Source of the DNA: a virus
Length of the DNA stretch: 40,521 nucleotides
Reading direction: 5' to 3' (one strand)
Virus record (IMG/VR): IMGVR_UViG_3300042691_022286
Coordinates: 1-40,521 of that record
Both the position numbers and the translations under genes were made by a program. Below are positions 31,548 through 39,975 of the stretch, in pieces. Under the pieces are notes generated by a model. The model was not told where the DNA came from. It did not search any database and was given only the letters and a program-made list of their open reading frames with translations. Numbering within the stretch: the first letter of the stretch is position 1; every line of letters begins with the position of its first letter.

Positions 31548-32383
31548 TGAGACATCACCTAATAAATAAAACAATAAATAGAATAAAAGAGTGGAATAAA
31601 AGATGGCCGAGAGCAGTTGTCTTGTGGAGTGGAGGTAAGGATTCAACAGCATTGCTCCATCTTATTCGATACGGAGCAGAGATAGACATTCCAGTTATTC
31701 AATATCGTCAACCTAAATTCCGTGAGCGATATGCTTATTCGGATTACCTCATCAAAGAATGGGGGCTTGAGGTATATGAATATCCTCCAATGAAGGTTGC
31801 CCTTGCTGACGGACCTGATGTCAATACTGGAGAGGTGCGATTTGATATGCTTCACTACTTCCAATGGGGAAAAAATTGTGTTGTGTTGTCGCTTGGAACA
31901 GAAAATCCAAAAGAAGGAGAAAAGTTTTTGTGCGGCGTGACAGATTTTTTACAGCGTCCTACAGGAACATTCAACTGGCCTTGGGGAGCGGTTTATATTG
32001 GAACCAAGTATTGCGACACAGACTTGATCAAGGGCCACGTCCCAATTGCCCAGGATATTAGGATTGTTGATGGCGCCCCCGTGTCGTTATACGCCATGCG
32101 GGACTGGTCTGATGAGGACATCTTTTCCTATCTTGAAGAAAGCGGAGTTGAGCCAGACCCGACAAGGTATATCAAGGTTCATGGAAATTGGATCAACAAT
32201 CCAGACAAGTCACTCAACGCAGACTTTTATCCTACTTGCTTCAATTGTGTGAATCGCCACTTGGGCCGTCATGTTCACTGCCCAAAACTGAATGCTACGA
32301 TTACAAATATCAGCGATATGGTGGAATATGAGGATGTTGTTATTCCAGACCTTGGATTCAAGCCAGTTGAGTGGAAAAAGTAA
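31547..32383 (+). CDS. PAPS reductase-like PP-loop protein
   Basis: Nearly complete for the phage PAPS reductase/adenine-nucleotide hydrolase family: R-A-V-V-L-W-S-G-G-K-D-S (PP-loop at 28-33), the F-R-E-R-Y-A-Y-S-D-Y-L segment, G-V-T-D-F-L-Q-R-P around 125-135, a D-W-S-D-E-D-I motif near 183, and a C-terminal zinc-like cluster Y-P-T-C-F-N-C ... H-C-P-K near 228-248. The family binds ATP or PAPS; in phages its acceptor is unknown. It overlaps the next, Cys-cluster gene by 13 bases, which argues for a joint function. It sits inside the internal-protein operon, not near metabolism genes. Confidence 0.75.
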   Translation: MRHHLINKTINRIKEWNKRWPRAVVLWSGGKDSTALLHLIRYGAEIDIPVIQYRQPKFRERYAYSDYLIKEWGLEVYEYPPMKVALADGPDVNTGEVRFDMLHYFQWGKNCVVLSLGTENPKEGEKFLCGVTDFLQRPTGTFNWPWGAVYIGTKYCDTDLIKGHVPIAQDIRIVDGAPVSLYAMRDWSDEDIFSYLEESGVEPDPTRYIKVHGNWINNPDKSLNADFYPTCFNCVNRHLGRHVHCPKLNATITNISDMVEYEDVVIPDLGFKPVEWKK

Positions 32384-32658
32384 CGCAAGATGATTGTATA
32401 TTCTGTGGGGCGTGCTGTTCATACAAGTGGTCTTGGCCTGTTCTTAAAAGAGACAGATCGGATGCTGATGGCATTCCCAAAGAAATGCAACGAGATGATT
32501 ATCCATTGATGAAGACACAAAACAACAGATGCGTTGCACTTTCTGGTGTTGTTGGAAGCTGTGTATCATGCTCTATTTATGACTCAAGGCCAGATTCATG
32601 CAGAAAATTCGTTGCTGGTTCGCAACTTTGCCTTGAAGCAAGGAAAAAAAATGATTGA
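32371..32658 (+). CDS. YkgJ-like Cys-cluster protein
   Basis: Begins at GTG 32371 inside the end of the PP-loop gene. The N-terminal C9-x2-C12-x2-C15-C16 and later C54, C64, C67, then R-P-x-S-C77-R-K-F and C87 match the YkgJ-type cysteine cluster, thought to bind metal. YkgJ proteins usually read C-x2-C-x2-C-C ... Y-x-x-R-P-x-x-C; here Y-D-S-R-P-D-S-C is intact. The pairing with a PAPS reductase-like gene suggests a metal- or sulfur-linked reaction, but this is inference. About 40 A/T-rich bases separate it from the next gene. Confidence 0.66.
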   Translation: MEKVTQDDCIFCGACCSYKWSWPVLKRDRSDADGIPKEMQRDDYPLMKTQNNRCVALSGVVGSCVSCSIYDSRPDSCRKFVAGSQLCLEARKKND

Positions 32659-32701
32659 ACAATATAATTTTAAATGATAAAAAAATTACAAATATTTTAA
32701 C

Positions 32702-33088
32702 ATGGGCGGATATAATTCACGACAACTTAGGTTACAAAAACAACGTCAACAACAATTGGCTGCTGACCAAGAAAGAATTAATAGGGAGGCTCCACAATCC
32801 GAAGAGTTCAAAGTTGCTCAACGTATGGCGCAACAAGCTCCAATTTCTGTTCTTCCACAAGCGCAACAACCCCAGGGTCAACAACAACAAGTCCAGTCTG
32901 TTACCGGAATGACTGGAGGATATAGCGCACAACAAACAAAACCAGAAGCCGCCCAACAAATGATGGGCACGCCAGCAGTGGGAGGAATGGCACAGCAAGT
33001 AGCAAATCAAGGCATTGGAGGAATGCAACAGCCAGTCAATCAATTTAAACTTCCGTCCGCAGCAGGACTGGCATTTGGAGGAGCATAA
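32702..33088 (+). CDS. MGG-family Gln-rich virion protein with FGGA tail (128 aa)
   Basis: Starts MGGYNSRQLRLQKQ after an A/T-rich leader. Very Gln-rich (several runs of Q), Met/Gly/Ala-rich, without Cys, and probably disordered. It ends N-Q-F-K-L-P-S-A-A-G-L-A-F-G-G-A, matching the ending of the next gene (N-L-F-T-L-P-S-Y-S-D-I-Q-F-G-G-A). Shared N- and C-termini with unlike middles suggest conserved end tags. Likely a minor internal or packaged protein; the function is not known. Confidence 0.6.
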   Translation: MGGYNSRQLRLQKQRQQQLAADQERINREAPQSEEFKVAQRMAQQAPISVLPQAQQPQGQQQQVQSVTGMTGGYSAQQTKPEAAQQMMGTPAVGGMAQQVANQGIGGMQQPVNQFKLPSAAGLAFGGA

Positions 33089-33090
33089 TT

Positions 33091-33594
33091 ATGGGAGGAA
33101 GCAAAAAAAAATCAACACCAGCGCCGCCAAAGCCCGATCCTATGATTGAGCTTATGAAGCAGATGCAGGATCAGCAGCGTGAACAAGCCAAGTCTGCCGC
33201 TGAAGCCCAAAGACAGGCACTCATTCAACAACAAAATGTAGCTGGAGAACAATCACAGCAGATGGGCGAGCAAGCGGCGCAAAGGCAACTTTCACAATTT
33301 GGTGCCATGCAAGCCATCCGTGATGCGAATGCACTTGCTGCTGCCAAGCAGGCACAGACATTTGCCGGCCAGCAAGCTACTGGTGGTGGGCTTGATATTG
33401 GTCGCGCCCGTGAAGAGTCTTTGGCTAACCTTGGAGTTGCGAGAACAGCGATGCCTGCAATCGCGGCTGGTATTCCTGCTGCAATTAGGATGCCCGCTAC
33501 TGCGCTTCCATCAACCACAACCAATCAAGCAGCAAGACAAGCAAACCTATTCACGCTTCCATCATATTCTGATATTCAATTTGGAGGCGCGTAA
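33091..33594 (+). CDS. MGG-family helical virion protein with FGGA tail (167 aa)
   Basis: Starts MGGSKKKSTPAPPKPDP, a basic Pro-rich head, then a Gln/Ala-rich helix (DPMIELMKQMQDQQREQAKSA ... RQALIQQQ), a Gly-rich linker (GQQATGGGLDIG), and the C-terminal motif L-F-T-L-P-S-Y-S-D-I-Q-F-G-G-A. The last 14 residues share the F-x-L-P-S-x(4)-(L/I)-x-F-G-G-A pattern with its left neighbour. The stop overlaps the next ATG (TAATG). Probably one of several internal virion proteins ejected with DNA. Confidence 0.6.
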   Translation: MGGSKKKSTPAPPKPDPMIELMKQMQDQQREQAKSAAEAQRQALIQQQNVAGEQSQQMGEQAAQRQLSQFGAMQAIRDANALAAAKQAQTFAGQQATGGGLDIGRAREESLANLGVARTAMPAIAAGIPAAIRMPATALPSTTTNQAARQANLFTLPSYSDIQFGGA

Positions 33595-35312
33595 TGGCTG
33601 AATATTCATTCACTCCCCAATTCGCCAATCTTTCTGGATTGGCTCCTCTTCCTGCTGTTGATGTGACCCGTGGTGGAGAATTGCAATTCCAGCCATTGGG
33701 TGCGATTGAAGTTCCTTCTGCAAGACCAGAGCTTGTTGGACAAGGAATGGCAAATGCACTTCAAAGCATTTCTGAGGGGTTATTTGGTGGAATTAAAGCA
33801 AAGTATGCAGAGGAAAAGGAACTTGAAAAAGAAGAGCGGAAGCATCAACGCGCACTCGAAATTTACGGGGCTAAAAAGAAATCAGAGAACAAAGAGTATT
33901 ACGCCCAGCGAAGAGCCGAATTTATAGCAACAAATGCCGGAAGAGCAGATTTGCCTGAACTGCTTAAAACTTTTGATGCAGCTTTTTCTGAATTTTCTGG
34001 TCGTGTTCCAGAAAGTATTACAGTAAAGAAAAAAGAAGAGAAACCATTGGCTCCCACAACAGTAGAGAAACCAGTTGCTGCACAACCAGAAATTATTGAA
34101 CCAGAGCTTCCAACTCCAGACTATTCAATATATCCAGAAGAGGCTGCACCTATTTCTGCAGCAGCAGAAAAACCACTTCAACCACTTCAGGTTCCTACAC
34201 AAGTTCCTGAAGAAATACCTGTCCCCCCTGTATTATCTGGCGTTCCTGCTGCGAAACCAGTGATGGTGACACCGACTCCAGAAGACATTTCTGGTGTTCC
34301 TAAATACCTTGCAAACCAGCCTCAAGACCCGATGCAGCCAAGGAATCTTGCTGGAATTGAGTTTATGCCGAATCAAAAATCTCAAGCGTTTGATGCGGCT
34401 ACAAAACTTACTACGCCATATCAACGGGTCATTGCTGAACAAGATGAAAGAAGTGGAAAGTGGACGCTTCGACAAGAAGATACTTCTGCTGATGTTGAAA
34501 AGATCGGCATTGACAGGGCTAGGCTTGTTTTGGAGCAAAACAAAGCAAAGATTGAGGCTGAAAAAGCAGATAGGGAAAGGCTGGAGGCTGAAAAAGAAAA
34601 ATTAAGAAAAGACTCTACATATCTTAATTCTCAAAAAGCCAGAACAGATGATACATTAAACAATATTTCATTAATAGATAGGGCAATTGAATTGATTAAT
34701 CAAAATCCAGAGTCTGTTGGTGTTATATCAAAAATATTTCAAGAAGGAAAGCCTTTGCCTGTGATTGGAGATATTGGTGGTTGGTCAAAATTGGCGGCAG
34801 CTAGTGGATTTACACCATCAAAAGAAAGACTGCAAAAAATTGAAGATGTGGCTCAGGCTCTTGAATCAGTAAAAGCAAACATTGGTTGGGACAAGCTTGG
34901 CGAAATGAAAGCCCTTTCTCCCACTGGTGCTTCTGGGGCGGGTGCGCTTTCCGATCCAGAAAGGCAGTCGCTTCAAGCCACAAAGGGAAGTCTGGAGCAA
35001 TCTCAAAGTCTTGAATCGCTTTTATATACGCTTCACAACATTAGAAGCGGTGTTATCAAATCTACTGGTAATGCCATTTCAGCAATCAGGGAAGTTGAAC
35101 CAACCTATACACCCATTGCTTCTTTGCCTACATTGGAGCTTACACCAGATGAACAGTCAAGGCTTGCAAGTGCAGTAGCAAAAATTGAATCTACACCAGA
35201 GTCAGAAAAACAAACAGAAGAATATAAGAAAGCACTAAAGCAGCGTGATGATATTCTTTCAAAGTATGAAAGAATAAAAAGGTTCAACGAAAAATATTTT
35301 CTGCAATACTGA
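33594..35312 (+). CDS. internal virion protein, Pro-rich/coiled-coil (572 aa)
   Basis: Domains by composition: residues 1-70 a mixed N-terminus, 70-110 a charged helix (AKYAEEKELEKEERKHQRALE), about 145-225 a Pro-rich linker (PLQVPTQVPEEIPVPP), 300-345 a long coiled coil (ARLVLEQNKAKIEAEKADRERLEAEKEKL), and a C-terminal helical domain ending in T-L-E-L-T-P-D-E-Q-S-R-L. No Cys is seen. It directly follows the MGG proteins and precedes the largest protein in the window, the usual place for ejection proteins of podoviruses (T7 gp14-16 order). I cannot recognise a catalytic domain. Confidence 0.6.
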   Translation: MAEYSFTPQFANLSGLAPLPAVDVTRGGELQFQPLGAIEVPSARPELVGQGMANALQSISEGLFGGIKAKYAEEKELEKEERKHQRALEIYGAKKKSENKEYYAQRRAEFIATNAGRADLPELLKTFDAAFSEFSGRVPESITVKKKEEKPLAPTTVEKPVAAQPEIIEPELPTPDYSIYPEEAAPISAAAEKPLQPLQVPTQVPEEIPVPPVLSGVPAAKPVMVTPTPEDISGVPKYLANQPQDPMQPRNLAGIEFMPNQKSQAFDAATKLTTPYQRVIAEQDERSGKWTLRQEDTSADVEKIGIDRARLVLEQNKAKIEAEKADRERLEAEKEKLRKDSTYLNSQKARTDDTLNNISLIDRAIELINQNPESVGVISKIFQEGKPLPVIGDIGGWSKLAAASGFTPSKERLQKIEDVAQALESVKANIGWDKLGEMKALSPTGASGAGALSDPERQSLQATKGSLEQSQSLESLLYTLHNIRSGVIKSTGNAISAIREVEPTYTPIASLPTLELTPDEQSRLASAVAKIESTPESEKQTEEYKKALKQRDDILSKYERIKRFNEKYFLQY

Positions 35313-35324
35313 TAATTTAATTAA

Positions 35325-38300
35325 ATGACTGTAGAAGAAAAACAGAAGCTTACGCAGGAGGCTTTGGAGAGATATAAGCTGTCTCCCGCAAAACCATCCA
35401 CACCTGCTGCTGCTCAAGTTCCATCTGGTCGCAAAGAGGCGACAGGAGAAGAGCCTTCAATTGATGTTCGTGGAGCTGTTGGGGCAGTTACTCGTGGACT
35501 TACTGTTCCTGCGGCCCAATCATTAGCAGGAGCAGTTTTGGGTTCTCCGCTTGGCCCACCGGGAATGATTGTTGGGGCTGCTGCTGGGCCTATTGTTGCT
35601 GGGCTTGCTGATCTTACTATTGAGGGTGTGAACTCTTATTTCGGAACTGATTTTGAAACATCCCGTGGTGCAGTAACAAAAATACTTGATTATTTGGGAA
35701 CACCCAAACCAGACACGGCAGCAGAAAGGGTTCTTGAGGCCGTCACAGAGGGTGTCACAGGTGCAGGCGCACCAGCTACCATTAAATATGGAGCAAAAGC
35801 ACTTGAAAAAGTTGCACCATCATTCGTTCAAAAAATTACTGCAAAGCCTGCGGTAGAAACTGGGGCAAAAAAGGGAATTGAAAAAGCTGCTCAATTTTTT
35901 CAAGAAAGACCACTTGAGCAGTTGGCTATTGGTGGTGTTTCTGCTGGTGCTGCCGCTGGAGCAGAAGAACTTGGTGCTGGCCCAGTAGCGTCTCCTTTGA
36001 TTGGAATTGGCGCCGGGCTTGCAATACCGGGAACAAGGGCTGCATTTAGAACAATTCGACCAAGCCAAGCAATGAAGGAAGGTATGGCACTTGAAAGATT
36101 GCAAGGACTTTACCAAAAAATCATTCCAGAAGAGGCTGAAAAAGTAAAAATTATTCAACAATTGAAAGAGTCAGGAAAGGCAGCAGATCAGGACGTTCAA
36201 TTGATGTCTGGAGAAGTTACTGCCAATGATGCATTGCTTTCCATTCAAAGGGCATTGGAGTCATCGTCACAAAAAGTTGCAGAAAGAAGGACTCAAAATA
36301 TAGCTGGTCTTGCAAGAAGGCTTGGGCAGAAACTTGAAGAAACTGGAGCAAAGCCAGAAGAGACAGTAAGATTTTTTGAAAACGAATTAAACTTCTTAAA
36401 GAAGGTTAAAGATGATGCAGAACAAAACTTAAAGCTTGCAGGAACAGATGTAAGTGAAGAATTTAACGCTGCAAAAAATGCTGTCGATCAGGCTGAAGAA
36501 GCATATAAAAGTGGATTGATAACATCTCAAGAGGCACATCAAAGGGCCAAGTCTGCCCTTGATGATTATTTTGAGATAGAATCACAAAAGGTATCAGATA
36601 GACGAATGGGAGAAATATCAACTCAAGCTTCTGATGTTTTTGAAAAACAAAAAGAACAAGCAATTAATTATGCTACTTCATTGTATAGTCAGATTACAGA
36701 TGTAAAGCCATTTGTTCAACCAAATACGAAAAAAGCCATAGATGATTTAATAGCAAGAACCCCAGAAGGAAAAGGCGGCAGAAAAGACATACCTTTAACT
36801 ATTCAAGATATTTATGCAAATATAGTTGATGAAAAGGGAAACTTAAAAAGTAAAATACTTAATGAGCCTGTTTATTGGAGGCAAAAATTAAATGATTCTA
36901 TTGATAAAGCAATTAGAAGTGGAAGCAAGCAAGAGTCAAGAGAGCTTATTCTAATCAAACAAGCAATTGACCAAGATTTAAAAAATCTTGAAACAGCATA
37001 CCCACAAATTAAGGAAGCTAATAAATTTTATGAAGAATATTCAGACATTTATCAATCAAAGTTGGCAGAAAAAGCATTTAAAGAAGGCGAACCATTAACT
37101 GATGTTTTAAATAAATTTTCATCATCTGAAGAAGGTCTTGAAAATTTACGAAATGCTATTTTAAACCACCCGAAGGTTGGTTCAACACAATCTGCTAGCG
37201 AGTTAAAAATTGAAGGTCTCCGAAAAATTGATGAGTGGATAGTTTCAAAAGCTATTCAGGCAATGAGAAAACCTGTTGCAGACAAAAAATATACATCTTC
37301 TTCTCTTAAAAAATGGTTAAATCAAGGCGAAGGTTCTGTTATATTTAAGGTATTTGGAAATGATTTAAAGGAATCCAAATCAACAATTGAAGAATATATT
37401 TCTAAATTTGAAAAATTAGAAAAATCTGCTTTAGACGCAAAGAAAAATGTTGATTTGACCAAGGCTCAAGCACTAACTGAAGGAAGTTCACTAAAAGTAG
37501 CATACGAAAATGCTAAAGAGGCTAAAAGATTAATAGACCAATCGCTGGAGGATTCCAGAAAACAATTGGTTAAAGAGTTTGAGGAGCAAACCAACGAAGC
37601 ATTGAATCCTGCAAATAGGTTTCTTGGAGGAAGGGATGCCGGCAATGTAGTTGGAGAAATTATTTCTCAAGGCAACCAACAAGAAATGAAAAATCTTTTG
37701 GATTCAGCATCAAGGGATACAACTGGGAAAGCGGTTGAAGGACTTAAAAATGCTGGAAAAGTATGGCTTAATAATGAGTTTAGAACAACAGCAAAATCAA
37801 CAACAACAAAAGGAATGTCAGACCCAGTTCTTCTTGTTAATAATTTGCAGGTTGATCTTAAAAAAGCACAAGACCTCCTTAAATTTGGAAGCCCGGAGAG
37901 AAATACAATTGAAACATTGTTTGGAAAAGGTTCAAAGGAGATGGCTGCGTTGGATCAGGCGCGCGAAACCATTGATATTATGAGTAGATCAACAAGCCTT
38001 GCTGCTTCAAATTTGCTGGGCATGGATGTAAAACCGAATGAGGTTCTTGATGCATTGATTACAGTTGGAGCAATTCAAGTTGGACAAGTTAAAGGATTCG
38101 TTGTTTGGAAACTAATAGAAACAATGAGAAAACTTGGCCGCGTCTCAGAAAATGAAATCAAGGTTTTATTTGAAGATGTTTTGGCAAAATCCCTTTATGA
38201 TCCAAAAACTGCTGAAGTTGCATTCCAGCCAGTAACAAAAGAAAGCTGGCCTGCAGTAAAGAGGCTTGCAAAAAATTTAGGAATTAGCGCGAGGGCAACT

Positions 38301-38351
38301 GATTTTGGTTTGGAAGAAGAACCAGAAAAACAAGATGAGACTCAAAAATAA
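35325..38351 (+). CDS. large internal/ejection protein (1008 aa)
   Basis: After a short polar head, residues about 50-110 hold a Gly/Ala-rich, membrane-like segment (AVGAVTRGLTVPAAQSLAGAVLGS, GMIVGAAAGPIVAGLADLTIEG), and another Gly/Ala segment follows near 200-240. The remaining ~750 residues are almost wholly helical and highly charged with coiled-coil pattern, with DNA much more A/T-rich than the head genes. Size, helicity and Gly/Ala blocks fit the largest podovirus ejection protein, which crosses the envelope and helps form the DNA channel (T7 gp16 is 1318 aa). No transglycosylase motif is seen, unlike T7 gp16. Confidence 0.65.
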   Translation: MTVEEKQKLTQEALERYKLSPAKPSTPAAAQVPSGRKEATGEEPSIDVRGAVGAVTRGLTVPAAQSLAGAVLGSPLGPPGMIVGAAAGPIVAGLADLTIEGVNSYFGTDFETSRGAVTKILDYLGTPKPDTAAERVLEAVTEGVTGAGAPATIKYGAKALEKVAPSFVQKITAKPAVETGAKKGIEKAAQFFQERPLEQLAIGGVSAGAAAGAEELGAGPVASPLIGIGAGLAIPGTRAAFRTIRPSQAMKEGMALERLQGLYQKIIPEEAEKVKIIQQLKESGKAADQDVQLMSGEVTANDALLSIQRALESSSQKVAERRTQNIAGLARRLGQKLEETGAKPEETVRFFENELNFLKKVKDDAEQNLKLAGTDVSEEFNAAKNAVDQAEEAYKSGLITSQEAHQRAKSALDDYFEIESQKVSDRRMGEISTQASDVFEKQKEQAINYATSLYSQITDVKPFVQPNTKKAIDDLIARTPEGKGGRKDIPLTIQDIYANIVDEKGNLKSKILNEPVYWRQKLNDSIDKAIRSGSKQESRELILIKQAIDQDLKNLETAYPQIKEANKFYEEYSDIYQSKLAEKAFKEGEPLTDVLNKFSSSEEGLENLRNAILNHPKVGSTQSASELKIEGLRKIDEWIVSKAIQAMRKPVADKKYTSSSLKKWLNQGEGSVIFKVFGNDLKESKSTIEEYISKFEKLEKSALDAKKNVDLTKAQALTEGSSLKVAYENAKEAKRLIDQSLEDSRKQLVKEFEEQTNEALNPANRFLGGRDAGNVVGEIISQGNQQEMKNLLDSASRDTTGKAVEGLKNAGKVWLNNEFRTTAKSTTTKGMSDPVLLVNNLQVDLKKAQDLLKFGSPERNTIETLFGKGSKEMAALDQARETIDIMSRSTSLAASNLLGMDVKPNEVLDALITVGAIQVGQVKGFVVWKLIETMRKLGRVSENEIKVLFEDVLAKSLYDPKTAEVAFQPVTKESWPAVKRLAKNLGISARATDFGLEEEPEKQDETQK

Positions 38352-38353
38352 TA

Positions 38354-38671
38354 ATGGCAAGCATTGTCACAGTTAGCCGCATTTATTCCAGCCCAAAAGC
38401 AAAGAATGAGGAGAGGATTGTTTCTGCGACATATACTGACCCAAAGACAAAGAAGGTGAGTGAAGGAGAAGATCACCAGAAAGCATACCCGAATGCGCCC
38501 AAAAACAAGAAGAGCCGGGAGACACCAGAATATGGGTTCAAGACATCATCTGGTCGCATCGTGAGTCGCAAAGAGGCTTATGGTATTGCGAAGAAGGCAA
38601 ATCAATTAAAGTCATTGCAATCGAACAAAATTTTACATACAAGCAACCTCAAACAAAATAGAAAGAAATAA
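38354..38671 (+). CDS. small basic phage protein (105 aa)
   Basis: A Lys-rich protein with a first beta-like segment (VTVSRIYSSPKAKNEERIVSATYTDP). The motif G-F-K-T-S-S-G-R-I-V-S-R-K-E-A-Y-G-I-A-K-K-A-N-Q-L follows, which recurs in short phage proteins (G-F-x-T-S-x-G-R-(F/I)-(V/L)-x-R-x-E-A). Function unknown to me; possible nucleic-acid binding from charge. It starts 2 bases after the ejection-protein stop. Confidence 0.6.
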   Translation: MASIVTVSRIYSSPKAKNEERIVSATYTDPKTKKVSEGEDHQKAYPNAPKNKKSRETPEYGFKTSSGRIVSRKEAYGIAKKANQLKSLQSNKILHTSNLKQNRKK

Positions 38672-38672
38672 T

Positions 38673-38834
38673 ATGCCTATCCGTAAATGTGCCTCACAGA
38701 ATTGTTTCAAAAGGAATGTTGCTGCCGAAATTCGCTCCGGCAAACCTGTTAAGCAGGCCGTAGCCATCGCTTACAGCGTTCAGCGAAAAGCCCGCGCAAA
38801 GAAGGCTGCAATGACCCGGAAGCGGGGCAAATAG
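38673..38834 (+). CDS. small basic phage protein with KPVKQAVAIAYS motif (53 aa)
   Basis: Encodes a 53-residue basic peptide with R-S-G-K-P-V-K-Q-A-V-A-I-A-Y-S-V-Q-R-K-A. This G-K-P-x-K-Q-A-V-A-I-A-x-S-x-x-R-x-A pattern is seen in many phages as a tiny conserved protein of unknown role. Two Cys (6 and 11) lie near the N-terminus. The gene starts one base after the preceding stop and is followed 2 bases later by another mini-gene, so this is a chain of very small genes. Confidence 0.7.
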   Translation: MPIRKCASQNCFKRNVAAEIRSGKPVKQAVAIAYSVQRKARAKKAAMTRKRGK

Positions 38835-38836
38835 CC

Positions 38837-38932
38837 ATGGCACATGATTCCATGGTTTCTCTTGTTGTTGCTATTGCTACTTTCGTTGGAGGTGGATATG
38901 CAATGGCATCAGCGTTCTGGTGGGATCAGTAA
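38837..38932 (+). CDS. 31-residue membrane peptide
   Basis: ATG 38837 to TAA 38932 gives MAHDSMVSLVVAIATFVGGG followed by YAMASAFWWDQ. One hydrophobic stretch (VSLVVAIATFVGGGYAMASAF) would span a membrane, and the ends are short and polar. It follows the preceding gene by 2 bases. Such a short ORF could be chance, but the strongly biased hydrophobic content and the tight spacing support it. It might be a small membrane regulator or an accessory lysis peptide; no evidence decides. Confidence 0.45.
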   Translation: MAHDSMVSLVVAIATFVGGGYAMASAFWWDQ

Positions 38933-38958
38933 GGATTCTAAAAAAGATAAATAAATAA

Positions 38959-39555
38959 ATGAAGTTTGAAGCGAAGTCAGTTGATCCATCGCTAATTCCG
39001 TTTAGTGACTGCGAGATTATCGGGGACCATCTGATTATACCTGTGGTTGATTATGGTGCCATGGAAGACCATTCGTTCCTTGTAGCACTTGGAAAACTGG
39101 TGGAAACTTTCCTCCGCTCAAAGTCGATTGGAGGAGTGTCCATTGCCGATGATGTCGAAAGGATGGTCTGTGAAAAAATTGGGTTGGATTGGGATAATCA
39201 TTGCGACTGGGTTCAGAGGGCATTGGATGAAGCGGATCGCAGCCTATCACAATCTGTGATACTGCGAGATGGACCAAGGCTATGGGCTGAATTCCACTTG
39301 TTTTCTTTAAGGAACAAAAACTGCCATGATTATGAATTTATCAAAAACTGGTTTGACAATTGGCAGGAATCAATTCCATGGAATGGTTGCCCGTGCCAAC
39401 AACATTTTGAAGATTATTGCAACCAGTTTCCTATTGATTATTCCAACTTGTGGAAATGGGGAGTTGACTTGCACAACAATGTCAATGAAAGAATCGGGAA
39501 ACCAACAATTTCACTTTCAGAAGCAGAGCAACTATGGACAAAAAGACTATTGTAA
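38959..39555 (+). CDS. hypothetical protein, weakly like Erv/ALR thiol-oxidase segment (198 aa)
   Basis: The C-terminal half reads F-I-K-N-W-F-D-N-W-Q-E-S-I-P-W-N-G-C-P-C-Q-Q-H-F ... N-L-W-K-W-G-V-D-L-H-N-N-V-N-E-R-I-G-K-P ... S-E-A-E-Q-L-W. The W-G-V-D-L-H-N-x-V-N-x-(R/K)-x-G-K-P block resembles the helix following the redox C-x-x-C of Erv1/ALR-type proteins, and in phages I have seen it with C-x-C-like pairs before it. Here the pair is C-P-C, so oxidase activity is doubtful. The N-terminal half is a mixed alpha/beta domain of unknown type. The A-rich leader (ataaataaat) before the ATG is typical of this genome. Confidence 0.45.
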   Translation: MKFEAKSVDPSLIPFSDCEIIGDHLIIPVVDYGAMEDHSFLVALGKLVETFLRSKSIGGVSIADDVERMVCEKIGLDWDNHCDWVQRALDEADRSLSQSVILRDGPRLWAEFHLFSLRNKNCHDYEFIKNWFDNWQESIPWNGCPCQQHFEDYCNQFPIDYSNLWKWGVDLHNNVNERIGKPTISLSEAEQLWTKRLL

Positions 39556-39734
39556 GCGATTCGGCAAATGACCACAAAAGGTCTGGATTTGATGGCAAGG
39601 ACTATGATCCCTGGTTCTATGAGACTTGCCGGATGGTCAACATAGCCTGTGATAAATTCTGGACAAAAACACCCGAGCGGGTTAGGTTAAACGAAATTTA
39701 CTATAAATTGAGGGCAGATAGATATGGTTTCTAA
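39534..39734 (+). CDS. small hypothetical protein (66 aa)
   Basis: Overlaps the preceding gene by 22 bases. The protein has an acidic/basic N-terminal stretch, D-G-K-D-Y-D-P-W-F-Y-E-T-C-R-M-V-N-I-A-C-D-K-F-W and R-V-R-L-N-E-I-Y-Y-K-L. Two Cys and several aromatic residues suggest a small folded domain. No family is recognised. It overlaps the next gene by 11 bases, so the three are probably translated together. Confidence 0.5.
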   Translation: MDKKTIVSDSANDHKRSGFDGKDYDPWFYETCRMVNIACDKFWTKTPERVRLNEIYYKLRADRYGF

Positions 39735-39975
39735 ACCGAATATATTGAGCAACAACCATCCTGCATTTCCCGTGCAGGCGTATCCTGGGGATGCTTCTAA
39801 CCCAAAGGTTCGCCCCAATACCGGCATGAGCATTAGGGATTACTTTGCAGCGCAGGCAATGGTTGGAATCCTTTCCAATCCGGAGGAGTTTGGAGAGACG
39901 GTACCTCCAAAAGAAATTGCAGATTTTTCTTTTCAAATGGCAAACGCCATGCTTGAAAGGCGGGAGAATCTATGA
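39724..39975 (+). CDS. small phage protein with GMSIRDYFAAQAM motif (83 aa)
   Basis: N-terminal S-N-N-H-P-A-F-P-V-Q-A-Y-P-G and then T-G-M-S-I-R-D-Y-F-A-A-Q-A-M form a motif pair (A-F-P-V/x ... G-(M/L)-(S/T)-(I/L)-R-D-(Y/W)-F-A-x-Q-A) known from many phage hypothetical proteins; the function has not been established. A helix (EIADFSFQMANAMLERR) ends it. The stop overlaps the next ATG as ATGA. Confidence 0.68.
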   Translation: MVSKPNILSNNHPAFPVQAYPGDASNPKVRPNTGMSIRDYFAAQAMVGILSNPEEFGETVPPKEIADFSFQMANAMLERRENL

